DNA of 64,000 nt. Source: Eubacterium sp. 14-2. Its GTDB lineage: Bacteria; Bacillota; Clostridia; Lachnospirales; Lachnospiraceae. The position numbers and the translations under genes were made by a program. Positions 53,843 through 62,679 of this stretch are shown piece by piece. Position 1 is the stretch's first letter. Every line of letters starts with the position of its first letter. The notes beneath the pieces are model-generated. The model saw only the letters and a program-made list of their open reading frames with translations. It did no database searches and was not told where the DNA came from. The DNA lies in NCBI RefSeq assembly GCF_000403845.2, contig NZ_KE159567.1, positions 175,081 to 239,080 of the forward strand. The letters are read 5' to 3'.

Positions 53843-54799
53843 ATGATAGATGAATATATTATAACTGTTATTATACCAACATATAATAATGCAGAATATT
53901 TAGAACGTTGCTTACTTTCTGTTATTAATCAGAGTGTAAAAAATATAAAGATAATTATTGTTGATAATGGCTCAACTGATAATACATCTGGTATTATTCA
54001 ATACTATATCAAAAATTATGATAATATTGAATGCCATATAACATTAGGGGGTGGTCCTGGTGCAGCTAGAAATATCGGTATTGCTAGATGCAAAACAAAA
54101 TATATTACGTTTATTGATAGTGACGACTGGATTGATTTGAACGCCTATCAAAATTGTATAAATTTACTTGAGAATAATCCACAATGTGATGCTGCGATAA
54201 TGGGAATTTTAACAGAATACGATTCATATTTTTTGTCACAAAAACGTTATTCATACGAAAAAGAAAATGTAATCGAATCTAAATTAGCACTTGCTTTATT
54301 AACGAATACATATAATTATTCTGAACATATTAGCCCGTTACTTGGCAATAAGGTATACCGAAGTAATGTGATACTTGATAATAAAATTTTATTTCCAGAA
54401 ACATATTTTGAAGATAATGTGTTTATGTTTCAGTTTTTTTATTTTTCAAAGCATATAATACTGGTTTCTAGAAATTATCTTCACTATTATCAACGAAGTA
54501 ATTCTATAATGCATAGTTTTTCTTCAAAACATATTTCTGATTTCTTTGAAACTTTTAAGATATTAAAATCATTTTTAAAAAATGAAAATAGATTTTCTGA
54601 ATATCAAAAGTATTACTATGCTTTTTTTCAAAGAGGTTGCGCAATGTTACTTAATACATTATTTAGTGTTGAGCAAAATATTCAAGTACAAAAAAAATAT
54701 CTTATAGAATTTATGAAATATATTGAATTAAACTTCGATGTTGATGATTTAATAAATAACATAGATATAAATTTGTTAAAAAGAATATGGGGAATCTAA
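53843..54799 (+). CDS. Family 2 glycosyltransferase
   Basis: This protein of about 318 residues has a GT-A fold: ITVIIPTYNNAEYLERCLLS, IIVDNGSTDNTSGI, GPGAARNIGIARC and the metal-binding FIDSDDWID. It probably adds a sugar to capsule or teichoic acid with the preceding pyruvyl transferase. ATG 53843 has GGAGAG 7 bp upstream; a TTG-opened extension to 53828 is unlikely. AT-rich, cassette gene. Confidence 0.9.
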   Translation: MIDEYIITVIIPTYNNAEYLERCLLSVINQSVKNIKIIIVDNGSTDNTSGIIQYYIKNYDNIECHITLGGGPGAARNIGIARCKTKYITFIDSDDWIDLNAYQNCINLLENNPQCDAAIMGILTEYDSYFLSQKRYSYEKENVIESKLALALLTNTYNYSEHISPLLGNKVYRSNVILDNKILFPETYFEDNVFMFQFFYFSKHIILVSRNYLHYYQRSNSIMHSFSSKHISDFFETFKILKSFLKNENRFSEYQKYYYAFFQRGCAMLLNTLFSVEQNIQVQKKYLIEFMKYIELNFDVDDLINNIDINLLKRIWGI

Positions 54800-54804
54800 C
54801 ATTG

Positions 54805-54837
54805 AACCGGAAAAGCAACACAAATTGCTTTCCGGTT
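54805..54837. terminator. Bidirectional terminator between convergent cassette genes
   Basis: AACCGGAAA plus GCAA pairs with TTGC plus TTTCCGGTT across a short loop. It is symmetric and lies between the stops of the glycosyltransferase and the opposite gene, so it can end both transcripts. Confidence 0.7.
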
Positions 54838-54849
54838 CTGTAGTTTGTC

Positions 54850-56172
54850 CTAACAAATAAATTCACCCAAATATTGGAGATATTTCTCATCAAAAAGTTT
54901 TCTTTTTATAGGATTTAATTTTGATAGAGATATTCTAATATGTTTTAAAACGAAGTAGTTCTTAGTCTCTAAGATTTCATTTTCATTTTCCTTTATCCAT
55001 TCTTCAATATAGCTTACATTTTCTGGTAGACCTAATTTCCCCATTGCTTCTATGATGCTAGCTGCCGTAAAATAATTTTTTTCTGAAGATAATTGTTTAC
55101 ATAAAATAGAGTTTGCTTCATATAACTTTTTTTCACCAATTATATCTGCAAAATGTTCTCGAATATGACAATCTTTATCCGTCATTGAAATGCCGATAAT
55201 ATTGTTGACCTCTTTATTATCTGTTGTTAATAAAAATGTTTCTAATTTATATCTATTTAGGTCTATTGTACCAAACTTTGAATTTTTGAAATATTGTACA
55301 ATCCATGGCATTATTGTACTTAGACAACAATTAGCATTTGCAAATTTTAAAATAAAATCAATTTTATATGTTTGTATCTCAGCTTTATTCATAGACACAT
55401 TTATAAAAAAATCACTAGTGAAATGGATAATGTAGGGAGAAATGTCACAATAAACACTACTTGATATTAGCAATTCGGCATAAAAATTAAATAATCCCGA
55501 AAGAGTTATATTACTTTTTGATAGTATACACTCTTTTATATTGTGCTCAAATTTTTTTAAAATATTATCTACTTCATTTTCGTTAAAACAATGGGAGTTT
55601 TGCATTATTTCAGTAATATATACCATATCATTACCAACAATATGGTGTAAAATATCGATAAATTCCTCTTGGTTATCATGTAAATAATCTATTATTCCTT
55701 TTATATTTAATATTTCATCAAAATCAGAAATAAATTGTTTTTCATGAAGTGATTGTTTTAATAAAGCAGCTAAATATTTTAAATTATTTTTTTCATATTC
55801 ATGATATGTCAAATGTGTAATATCAAAAGGAACATTTGTACCTTTTTGTTTTAGTAAAAATATATTTTCTGCATCTTTAAAAGTGTGCGCTATACCCAAT
55901 TCATAAAATACATTAGGATTGCAATTAGTTAAATCGACAATAATAAATTGGGCTTTGAGCAATTCTGTAAGAATTTTATTTATAATTGGTATAGAACCAG
56001 CAATTTCATCTACTCTAGTACAAATATAACCACTTTTACCCAATAAAGATTTTAATTCCCCATACACAATATCAAAATCATCTGAAAAAGGCATAATAAA
56101 AAAACATCTATTTTTTTCAATTGGAATTTTTACATTTCTAAATTGTTTGGGGTATATTTTATAATTGTCCAT
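54850..56172 (-). CDS. Nucleoside 2-deoxyribosyltransferase/TIR-like domain protein with helical C terminus
   Basis: The protein has about 440 residues. The N-terminal domain (about 20-150) reads RCFFIMPFSDDFDIVYGELK, FIIVDLTNCNPNVFYELGIA and GTNVPFDITHLTYHEYE. This is the Rossmann-like fold of deoxyribosyltransferase/TIR-related nucleotide-processing domains, with the conserved Glu in FYELG. The rest is helical; about 330-440 resembles HEAT-type repeats. Such domains often serve in antiphage or stress effectors, so a defence role is possible but unproven. ATG 56172 has GGAG at about 8 bp; a GTG three codons earlier is possible. Confidence 0.65.
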   Translation of the reverse strand: MDNYKIYPKQFRNVKIPIEKNRCFFIMPFSDDFDIVYGELKSLLGKSGYICTRVDEIAGSIPIINKILTELLKAQFIIVDLTNCNPNVFYELGIAHTFKDAENIFLLKQKGTNVPFDITHLTYHEYEKNNLKYLAALLKQSLHEKQFISDFDEILNIKGIIDYLHDNQEEFIDILHHIVGNDMVYITEIMQNSHCFNENEVDNILKKFEHNIKECILSKSNITLSGLFNFYAELLISSSVYCDISPYIIHFTSDFFINVSMNKAEIQTYKIDFILKFANANCCLSTIMPWIVQYFKNSKFGTIDLNRYKLETFLLTTDNKEVNNIIGISMTDKDCHIREHFADIIGEKKLYEANSILCKQLSSEKNYFTAASIIEAMGKLGLPENVSYIEEWIKENENEILETKNYFVLKHIRISLSKLNPIKRKLFDEKYLQYLGEFIC

Positions 56173-56247
56173 ATAAACCACTCCACAATATAATTTTCTT
56201 AATTTTAAATATAACTCTTTGTTTGTATTGGCTTTTTATTCTAAAAT

Positions 56248-56275
56248 AAAGGATAACAGTGGATTATCCATCACT
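56248..56275. repeat. Inversion site B (28 bp)
   Basis: Perfect inverted copy of site A. Lies between the deoxyribosyltransferase-like gene and the tyrosine recombinase gene. Confidence 0.8.
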
Positions 56276-56360
56276 TATTTCTTCATTCTTCCTCACCCTC
56301 CCCACCCAAAAACCACGCCGCCTCATCCCAGGATGAAGCGGCGCAGATACAAAACACCTG

Positions 56361-57302
56361 TTATACACTTTTCTGATTCTGACAGACAGATAAATCCTTT
56401 CGCGGATGCTTCTTTGTAAGAATGTCACGCTGTTTGGACATTGCCACATGAGTATAGATTTCCGTAATGTTGATGGAGCTGTGTCCCAGCATTTCCTGAA
56501 TGTAGCGGATGTCCACATCGGATTCCAGGAGACAGGTGGCAAAAGTATGGCGGAACATGTGGGGAGTAATATGTTGGTCAATAGAAGCAAGCGCAGTATA
56601 TTTGTTGATAATTCGCCGGACGGACTGGTCTGACAGCGGCTGATTGCAGTAATTGATGAAAAAACAGCCGCAGGCCTCCATTTCTTTTTGGTATTCAAGC
56701 TGGTATTCCTGCAGAATGCGGAGTACATCTTCATTGCCAATCTGAATTTTTCGTTCCTTTGAGCCTTTTCCGTAAATTAAGATGGTTTTATCATACAGAT
56801 CCACATCGGATACTTTCAGGGAGCAGAGCTCGGAAATCCGTATACCGGTGGCAAATAGAAGTTCTGTCACTGCTATATCCCGTAAAATGTTACGTTGCTG
56901 AAAGGGTGTTTTGGCGGCAGCGCGCTGGCGGTACATGGCAGATAAAAGGGTTTCCAGGGTGTGGAGAGGAATGGTTTTGGGAAGAATGACAGGTTCACGG
57001 AATTTCACCTGAATTTTGTTGAAAGGGTTGAGAGAAATAAGGTCTTTATATTCTAAATAGTGGAAGAAAGCCTTTAAGGAGGCGATTTTCCGTTTAACAG
57101 TTTTGGATTTACAGATGGTATGGAGCGGGGCGATATAGGATTCCAGCAGTTCCGGGGTGATGTCTGTAAGCTGGGTGGTGGAGACGGCGGAAGAAAACTG
57201 GTTCAGATCGATGCGGTATGCTTTGAGGGTCTTAGAATCCAGACGTTTCTGGGACCGGCAGAATTCCAGGTAGGTTTCGATTGCTGTCTGTAACTGGTTC
57301 AT
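56361..57302 (-). CDS. Tyrosine recombinase (XerC/XerD-like)
   Basis: The 313-residue protein has the two usual domains. The N-terminal core-binding domain begins MNQLQTAIETYLEFCRSQKR. The catalytic domain holds Arg in TGIRISELCSL, Lys in YGKGSKERKI, HMFRHTFATCLL, LGHSSINITEIYTHV and the nucleophile Tyr. ATG 57302 has AAAGGAG upstream; the longer upstream frame lacks one. It lies 86 bp from site B and is the best candidate for inverting the cassette. A chromosomal dif-type role cannot be excluded. Confidence 0.9.
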   Translation of the reverse strand: MNQLQTAIETYLEFCRSQKRLDSKTLKAYRIDLNQFSSAVSTTQLTDITPELLESYIAPLHTICKSKTVKRKIASLKAFFHYLEYKDLISLNPFNKIQVKFREPVILPKTIPLHTLETLLSAMYRQRAAAKTPFQQRNILRDIAVTELLFATGIRISELCSLKVSDVDLYDKTILIYGKGSKERKIQIGNEDVLRILQEYQLEYQKEMEACGCFFINYCNQPLSDQSVRRIINKYTALASIDQHITPHMFRHTFATCLLESDVDIRYIQEMLGHSSINITEIYTHVAMSKQRDILTKKHPRKDLSVCQNQKSV

Positions 57303-57727
57303 GACAATTTCTCCTTTGTATGTGTGATATGAAGTATGCTTTGAATATGGTACTCGAAAGAGAATGATTTGGCAAGAAGGAAGAGGCAGGGTGCAGGAAC
57401 AGGAATTTGACTGGAAAAGGGGCAGAAAAAGTGCGAAAAAAGATGAAAAGGGCAGAAAAGAAAGAAAAAGGTGGAAAAGGAAAAGAAAAAGACAGGATAT
57501 GATAAGCAATCTGCAGTGACTGAAAATTCTTCGTCTCAGATGTGCCCGGAAAGGTGCTGTGAGCCTGAAGAAAGTTCTGAATCAGTACGTTGTCATGTTT
57601 TTGTCATATCCTGTCCGGTGTCATTCAGGTGCTTTATGGAATCCGGCAGTGTGTATTCTGCAAAAATGGAACTTCATATTCCATTTTACAGAAGCTGCCC
57701 TGTCAGATGTTTTGGAGTATTATCAGT
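57303..57727. other. Intergenic stretch, no gene supported
   Basis: This 425-bp region is strikingly purine-rich on the plus strand around 57410-57490. A leftward promoter candidate for the recombinase is TTGCCA-17-TACCAT (near 57374-57346). A short direct repeat (GCAGC[C/T]TCTGTAAA on the minus strand) occurs near 57690-57740. No coding region is convincing. Confidence 0.4.
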
Positions 57728-58675
57728 TTACAGAGGCTGCTCCACCAGATGCTTCAGAGCCTCATATTTCATGAAATCTTCCATGGTAATGCCGCAGTCG
57801 CCGATTTCCCGCGGATTTTTCACGCCCTTTTTCCCATCGGCATGGTAATCGGAGCCGCCGGAGATAATAAGCCCCTGGCCGGTGTAAAGCTGTTCGACTT
57901 CTGCTTTGATTTCCGCTGCGGTCATGGTGCCGCTGTAGCTTGTTTTATCATAGGTATAGGAGGCCTCGATTCCATCCAGTCCCGCTTCTGTCAGAACCTG
58001 GATAAATTCTTTTCTGGTGAGTTCCTTTCCCTGATAAGTAACCGGCTCGGAAATCAGGTAGGGGTGGGCCAGAATAACGATTCCGCCCATTTTGTGAACT
58101 GCCTGGATAACGGAAACGGAGTCCGGTTTCTCACGTTTGATTACAATTTCTCTGGAGTTTTTCACAAAAAGTTTTGCGTCCTGCCAGTTTTCAAAATATC
58201 CTTTTCGTACCATCAGCTCGAAAATCATTTTTTTCTGTACCAGGTGATCCGGAATGGAATTGCCGTTGTTGTTCAGGACTTCCTGCCAGCTCATGGGCAT
58301 TCCCTTTTCACTGAGAGCCCGAATCAGCTTCCGGTAGCTGTCTACCTTGCTTTTTACAGTAAAGGTGTCCAGATCAGAAAAATACGGATCTTCCCAGTCG
58401 CAGTGGAAGCAGACCAGATGAACGTCGTCAATATAGGTTTCACAGGAGATTTCAATGCCTTTGATAAGCTGAACGCCCTGTTCTCTGGCATAGACAAGAA
58501 TGTCTTTTTCGCCCTGAGCTGTATCCACCACAGCCGGGGGAATGACGTCATGGTCCGTGATAGCGGCAATTTTTACGCCTCGTTGGGCGGCATGCCGGAT
58601 AAATTCTGCCGGGCTGTCATTTCCGTCGGAACGGTTGGTATGTCCATGTAAATCACATTCATAATTTGCTTTCAT
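57728..58675 (-). CDS. PHP-domain phosphoesterase
   Basis: The 315-residue protein has the four PHP motifs: DLHGHTNRSDG, ITDHDVIPPA, GIEISCE and GGSDYHADGKK. Metal-binding His and Asp residues form a trinuclear site. Relatives hydrolyse nucleotide or sugar phosphates; the substrate here is unknown. Starts 14 bp after the aldolase gene on the same strand, so it is probably cotranscribed. Confidence 0.88.
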   Translation of the reverse strand: MKANYECDLHGHTNRSDGNDSPAEFIRHAAQRGVKIAAITDHDVIPPAVVDTAQGEKDILVYAREQGVQLIKGIEISCETYIDDVHLVCFHCDWEDPYFSDLDTFTVKSKVDSYRKLIRALSEKGMPMSWQEVLNNNGNSIPDHLVQKKMIFELMVRKGYFENWQDAKLFVKNSREIVIKREKPDSVSVIQAVHKMGGIVILAHPYLISEPVTYQGKELTRKEFIQVLTEAGLDGIEASYTYDKTSYSGTMTAAEIKAEVEQLYTGQGLIISGGSDYHADGKKGVKNPREIGDCGITMEDFMKYEALKHLVEQPL

Positions 58676-58688
58676 ACTATTCCCTCAT

Positions 58689-59534
58689 TTAAAATTCTTT
58701 GCTGAGTCCTGAGAAGACTTTCAGGTGTTTCTGAACTTCCTGAACCACTGCCTGTTTTACTTCCGTGTCAAAAGGAATGGGCGCATATTTCTTATCAGAG
58801 AGAACCAGCTCACGGATTTTGTCCAGATATGCGTTTTTCACCAGGGTGGAGATGTTGACTTTCCGGCCGCCTGCGGCAATCAGCCGGATAAAAGTATCTG
58901 CGGACAGTCCGGAACCTCCGTGGATAACCACGGGCGTGGTTTCTTTTCCAAGGCGTTCCACCAGTTCAAAATTGATTTTAGGTACGCCATGGTAAATACC
59001 GTGGGCAGTTCCGATGGCGGGAGCAATGGCGTCAATCCGGGAACGCTGAATAAATTCCATGGTTTCTTCATAGTCTGCGCCCACTGCCGTATCGCTGACA
59101 ATATCTTCTTCCACACCGGAAATGATACCGATTTCTCCTTCGATGGCCACGTTGCGTTCATGGGCATATTCTGCCAGTTCTCTGGTATTTTTGATATTTT
59201 CCTCAAAGGGCAGATGGGAAAAATCCATCATTATGGCGTCCCATCCCGTGTCGACGCAGAGCATTCCCAGCTCTTTGTTCCGGCAGTGGTCCAGGTGAAG
59301 CGCAACCTCGATGGGAAGGTCTTTTCGCAGAGAATCTACCATATCGTATAACCGTTTTGCGCCGAAATGTTCCACGGTTCCGGCGGATGTCTGAATAATC
59401 AGGTTTACGTTAAGCTGGCGGGCAGCTTCTGCAGCGGCATCTGCAGTCAGGTAATTGAAAATATTCACTGCTCCCACAGCAATATTTTTCTGTCTGGCTT
59501 CATTTAATACATGGATAAATCTGTTGTCTGACAT
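58689..59534 (-). CDS. Class II aldolase (FbaA/GatY/KbaY family)
   Basis: The 281-residue protein has the zinc-aldolase signature: VALHLDHCRNKELGMLCVDT, IEGEIGIISGVEED, GTAHGIYHGVP and VIHGGSGLSADTFIRLIAAG. Substrate could be a ketose 1,6- or 1-phosphate such as fructose- or tagatose-bisphosphate. The palindrome TGTATATACA lies 31 bp before the start, probably a GntR operator. Confidence 0.88.
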   Translation of the reverse strand: MSDNRFIHVLNEARQKNIAVGAVNIFNYLTADAAAEAARQLNVNLIIQTSAGTVEHFGAKRLYDMVDSLRKDLPIEVALHLDHCRNKELGMLCVDTGWDAIMMDFSHLPFEENIKNTRELAEYAHERNVAIEGEIGIISGVEEDIVSDTAVGADYEETMEFIQRSRIDAIAPAIGTAHGIYHGVPKINFELVERLGKETTPVVIHGGSGLSADTFIRLIAAGGRKVNISTLVKNAYLDKIRELVLSDKKYAPIPFDTEVKQAVVQEVQKHLKVFSGLSKEF

Positions 59535-59564
59535 ATGTTATTCCTCCTTTTACAATATCATGCA

Positions 59565-59574
59565 TGTATATACA
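59565..59574. promoter_or_regulatory. Putative GntR operator, copy 1
   Basis: TGTATATACA is a perfect 10-bp palindrome. The flank CA on its left is shared with copy 2 at 62640-62649. It precedes the aldolase gene, and the GntR gene is adjacent. Confidence 0.55.
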
Positions 59575-59678
59575 GGAAAAGGTACAACAAAACTCTTCCT
59601 GAAAAACCTGATTTCAGCCTGGAAGCAGAGTGCAGTTTAGCTGAAATATGTATGTGTATGAAAAGCTGCAGAATGCAG

Positions 59679-60398
59679 TTATTCATACTGCAGGCGGATT
59701 TTGATTTTATCTCCCCGGAAGACTACTTTTGTGTATTCGTAGGGCTCGTCCGTTTCGGAATAAAGAATATCTTTCAGCAGCAGCAGAGGATATCCTTTTT
59801 CCACGTCCAGAAGGGCAGCTTCTCCTTCGGAGGCCTGCACGGATTCCAGAGTTTCCAGAGCCTTTTTCCGCTTGATACCGTAGTTCTGATTGAGGAGAAT
59901 GCACAGCTGTTCCTTTTCCAGAGCTTCCGGCGTCAGTGTTTTACTGTAGGAAGAGTTTACATAGGAAATATGTATACTGATAGGGCCTCCCTTGATACAG
60001 CGCACCCGCTTGATTTTAAAAACAGGCGCTTCTTTGGGAAGTTTTAAATGCTTTGCAACGGTAGCGCTGCATGGTTCTATACCGCATTCAATAATTTTTG
60101 TGGCCACTTCATAGCCCATTTTTTCCAGCTGTTCCCGGATTCCAATGTAGGATGGGCTGAATGTTTCTATTTTTTCAGCTACAAAAGTGCCGATACCCTG
60201 CACCCGGTAAAGGCGTCCTTCTTTTACCAGATCTGTCAGAACAGAACGGACAGTCATGCGGCTCAGGCCATAGGTGGCGCTGAGTTCATTTTCTGACGGA
60301 ATTTTCTTATTCGCTTCCCATTTGCCGGAATCAATGGCATCGATCAGGATATCCATAAGTTGTTGATATAACGGTTTGGGGTTATTTCTGTCTAACAT
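59679..60398 (-). CDS. GntR-family regulator (HutC/UTRA type)
   Basis: The 239-residue protein has an N-terminal winged helix (LYQQLMDILIDAIDSGKWEA, ELSATYGLSRMTVRSVL) and a C-terminal UTRA ligand domain (EAPVFKIKRVRCIKGGPISI). It most likely senses a sugar phosphate and represses the surrounding catabolic units. It has its own consensus promoter with a leader of about 160 nt. Confidence 0.92.
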   Translation of the reverse strand: MLDRNNPKPLYQQLMDILIDAIDSGKWEANKKIPSENELSATYGLSRMTVRSVLTDLVKEGRLYRVQGIGTFVAEKIETFSPSYIGIREQLEKMGYEVATKIIECGIEPCSATVAKHLKLPKEAPVFKIKRVRCIKGGPISIHISYVNSSYSKTLTPEALEKEQLCILLNQNYGIKRKKALETLESVQASEGEAALLDVEKGYPLLLLKDILYSETDEPYEYTKVVFRGDKIKIRLQYE

Positions 60399-60568
60399 TT
60401 ATGTTCTCCTCCTCATCTATTGAAAACAGATGATTTGGCTGTCCGCTGCACGGAAGATACACGCTTCATCCTCTTTCAATACATTTATAAATGACTGTCT
60501 TTTCAGCCTTCTGCGGGCCGGTTTGAACCATCATCCATACTGTGAATGTAAAAAATTACCACATTAAT

Positions 60569-60597
60569 ATTATAGGATATTAGAGATTTACTGTCAA
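60569..60597 (-). promoter_or_regulatory. Consensus sigma-A promoter of GntR gene
   Basis: Leftward TTGACA (60597-60592), 17-bp spacer, TATAAT (60574-60569): a perfect match to both hexamers. An AATGT ... ACATT inverted pair lies at the start site. The gap 60399-60719 otherwise holds terminators and no gene. Confidence 0.85.
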
Positions 60598-60604
60598 GAT
60601 TGCG

Positions 60605-60624
60605 AAAAGGCCCCGGAGCCTTTT
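60605..60624. terminator. Terminator after isomerase gene
   Basis: AAAAGGC (60605-60611) pairs with GCCTTTT (60618-60624), functional on either strand. A second stem AGAATGCGC/GCGCATTCT (near 60694-60716) lies closer to the isomerase stop. Confidence 0.65.
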
Positions 60625-60719
60625 ACATTCAGGGTAACCGGAGCCTTTGCTGTCTTCATTTCATATCGGCGCTGTGGTGGGCCGCTCGCGCGCGGAGAAT
60701 GCGCTATGCGCATTCTTTT

Positions 60720-61154
60720 TTATTCATTTTCAAAGTCTGTGATTCTCTGCACCTTGGCCCCGGATCTTCCGTTAGGGTCAAAGGTCTGGGAGAGATATTC
60801 TTTTATCATGACTTTGGCCAGTTCGATGCCCACAACCTGGGCACCCATGGTAATGATATTTGCATGATTGGACAGCTCGGCTCTCTGAGCCTGATATACG
60901 TCGTGAATACATGCTGCGTAAGCACCTTTTACTTTATTTGCGGCGATGGATACGCCGATACCGGTTCCGCACAGGAGAATTCCGCGGTCAAATTCTTTTG
61001 CGGCAACTGCCTGGGCTACGCGGAATGCGGTGTTTGCATAGATGGGATCATCGCTGCCAAAATCAGACGTTTCATATCCCAGACTTTCCGTGTAGGCCAT
61101 CAGCTGTTCTTTAAAATCCTGTGCGTTTGGATCACATCCAAATACGATTTTCAT
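60720..61154 (-). CDS. RpiB/LacA/LacB-family sugar-phosphate isomerase
   Basis: The 144-residue protein begins MKIVFGCDPNAQDFKEQLMA and contains GILLCGTGIGVSIAANKVKG, the active-site Cys loop, and SNHANIITMGAQVVG. It could act as ribose-5-phosphate, allose-6-phosphate or galactose-6-phosphate isomerase. ATG 61154 has GGGAGGA; longer readings lack a site. Same strand as the transaldolase-like gene, 90 bp upstream. Confidence 0.9.
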   Translation of the reverse strand: MKIVFGCDPNAQDFKEQLMAYTESLGYETSDFGSDDPIYANTAFRVAQAVAAKEFDRGILLCGTGIGVSIAANKVKGAYAACIHDVYQAQRAELSNHANIITMGAQVVGIELAKVMIKEYLSQTFDPNGRSGAKVQRITDFENE

Positions 61155-61244
61155 GATACTTCCTCCCTGACTGTCATTTTTACACAGGGTAAAAATGAGC
61201 GTATGTATAATTCTCACATGCAGCAGTGAAAGCAGATTTGAGGA

Positions 61245-62543
61245 TTAACTCTGTCCTTTTGCCGCATTCATAAATCTTCTCTGGTAGCTGATAACCTGAT
61301 TGGTGGATGTGAATCTTGCAAGATACTGGGGCTCAGCAGTGATGACTACTTTGTGATTCATATCCTGGAATTCCGGTTCAGCCAGAAGTTTGTCAATATC
61401 CGGATAGTTGTAAGGCCCTTCCATGGAGCATACGATAAGACGGGTATCCTTCATGTTGCAGTTTTTCAGAACCCGGAGGTTATGCCGCATACCGTCCAGT
61501 CCGTCGCTGCCCTGAGAGTCTTCAAAATGACGGTAGGTAATCAGATCCCGGCCGAAGCGAAGCACTTCTTCCAGTGAGATGCCTTTGTCTGCTTCAGTGT
61601 AATAGTCACAGGAAATAAAGTAATCCCGCAGCTGTTCTAAAACAGCGGAATCGCCGGAGGCATCATACATGTGAAGATAGTTCAGAATGGTCTGGGACTG
61701 TACCAGACGGTGGCGCAGGAAAGTATTGATAAAATAAGGTCTTGCCTGCAGTGCCATAAGGGTCTGGAAGGGCTCAAACATCAGTGTGAAGTTCACCCGG
61801 TATCCGTGTTCGTGCAGCTTCAGTGCCAGATTGTGGCCCCGCAGCGCATGTTCTGTCTCAGTCTGGTCGAAGCGCTTATCCAGTTTTTTACTGCCGGTCA
61901 GAAGTTGTCCCACATTCTGAGGTGTAACTGCGCCTGTGTGAGGCACTTTGATTACGACCCTGTATTTGGAGAACATTTCTTTGAATTTCTCAGCTTCTTC
62001 CAGAATCTTATTGAAATCTTCTTCAAAAGGATTGTTCAGCTCCACACTGATGTCGCATCCCGGCCCCAGAATTTTTCCGATTTCTGCCATAACTTCATCC
62101 CGGTTTTTGTAGACATTTCCTACATTGGCTTTGGGATTGTTCAGGAACAGGTCGTAAATAATACCGGGATTGCAGGTAAGATTGGAAAGCAGAGGACTGA
62201 TGGGAGCCACTTCATAAGGATTGGCGCTGTCTGCGGAAAAAAGGACTCTGGTGGGACGCAGGATACCGTTTTTATCATAAGAAATATCTCTTACCAGATC
62301 TGCGCGGATAACCCCGTCTTTTTCCAGTACAAGTTCCCGTTTAAATCCTGCGGGCGTTTCCCCTTCCGGAACCTGGAAAGTTTCAGTTACATCTTTGAAC
62401 TGGTCAGTTACACCGATGTATGTTCCAATGCTTTTAAGCTGCTGATATTCTTCCTGATCAAGGGGCATATCCAGAATCCGTTCCACCAGGGATTCCTCCC
62501 CCCGGACGGTTTCCAGTCCCAGTGATTTTAAATTGATTTTCAT
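61245..62543 (-). CDS. Transaldolase-like barrel enzyme (432 residues)
   Basis: Segments YRVVIKVPHTGAVTPQN (Schiff-base Lys in a KVPxT context), VNFTLMFEPFQTLMALQARP and INTFLRHRLVQSQ resemble transaldolase family barrels. The protein is longer than fructose-6-phosphate aldolases (about 220) and classical transaldolases (about 315-380), with an N-terminal extension of about 100 residues. Substrate unknown; context is sugar-phosphate catabolism. AGGAGG precedes the ATG. Confidence 0.6.
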   Translation of the reverse strand: MKINLKSLGLETVRGEESLVERILDMPLDQEEYQQLKSIGTYIGVTDQFKDVTETFQVPEGETPAGFKRELVLEKDGVIRADLVRDISYDKNGILRPTRVLFSADSANPYEVAPISPLLSNLTCNPGIIYDLFLNNPKANVGNVYKNRDEVMAEIGKILGPGCDISVELNNPFEEDFNKILEEAEKFKEMFSKYRVVIKVPHTGAVTPQNVGQLLTGSKKLDKRFDQTETEHALRGHNLALKLHEHGYRVNFTLMFEPFQTLMALQARPYFINTFLRHRLVQSQTILNYLHMYDASGDSAVLEQLRDYFISCDYYTEADKGISLEEVLRFGRDLITYRHFEDSQGSDGLDGMRHNLRVLKNCNMKDTRLIVCSMEGPYNYPDIDKLLAEPEFQDMNHKVVITAEPQYLARFTSTNQVISYQRRFMNAAKGQS

Positions 62544-62639
62544 TTTCTTGTAACCTCCTGTCAGTAATTGCTCTCTGTCTGGAAGATGGTTTGTCCGAAA
62601 AACGTTACTGCCGACAGAAAGACCCGATATAACTATACA

Positions 62640-62649
62640 TGTATATACA
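62640..62649. promoter_or_regulatory. Putative GntR operator, copy 2
   Basis: Second TGTATATACA palindrome, 97 bp before the transaldolase-like gene, inside an AT-rich stretch that probably holds its promoter. Confidence 0.55.
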
Positions 62650-62679
62650 ATTAAATATAAAGCAAAACAAAATTAAGAG

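Larger units (their letters stand above)
52676..56275. mobile_element. Candidate 3.5-kb invertible cassette with two alternative gene sets
   Basis: Perfect 28-bp inverted repeats bound a markedly AT-rich block with a rightward pair (pyruvyl transferase, glycosyltransferase) and a convergent leftward gene (deoxyribosyltransferase/TIR-like). The first codons lie 74 and 75 bp inside the two repeats. A tyrosine recombinase gene lies 86 bp outside the right repeat. Inversion would swap which set faces the promoter at 52519. The event itself is inferred. Confidence 0.7.

Noticed and set aside
57590-58651. Long plus-strand open frame (353 codons) over the PHP gene
   Set aside because: It is antisense to a PHP gene whose four metal-binding motifs are intact; the frame's protein is Cys/Phe-rich and matches no family.
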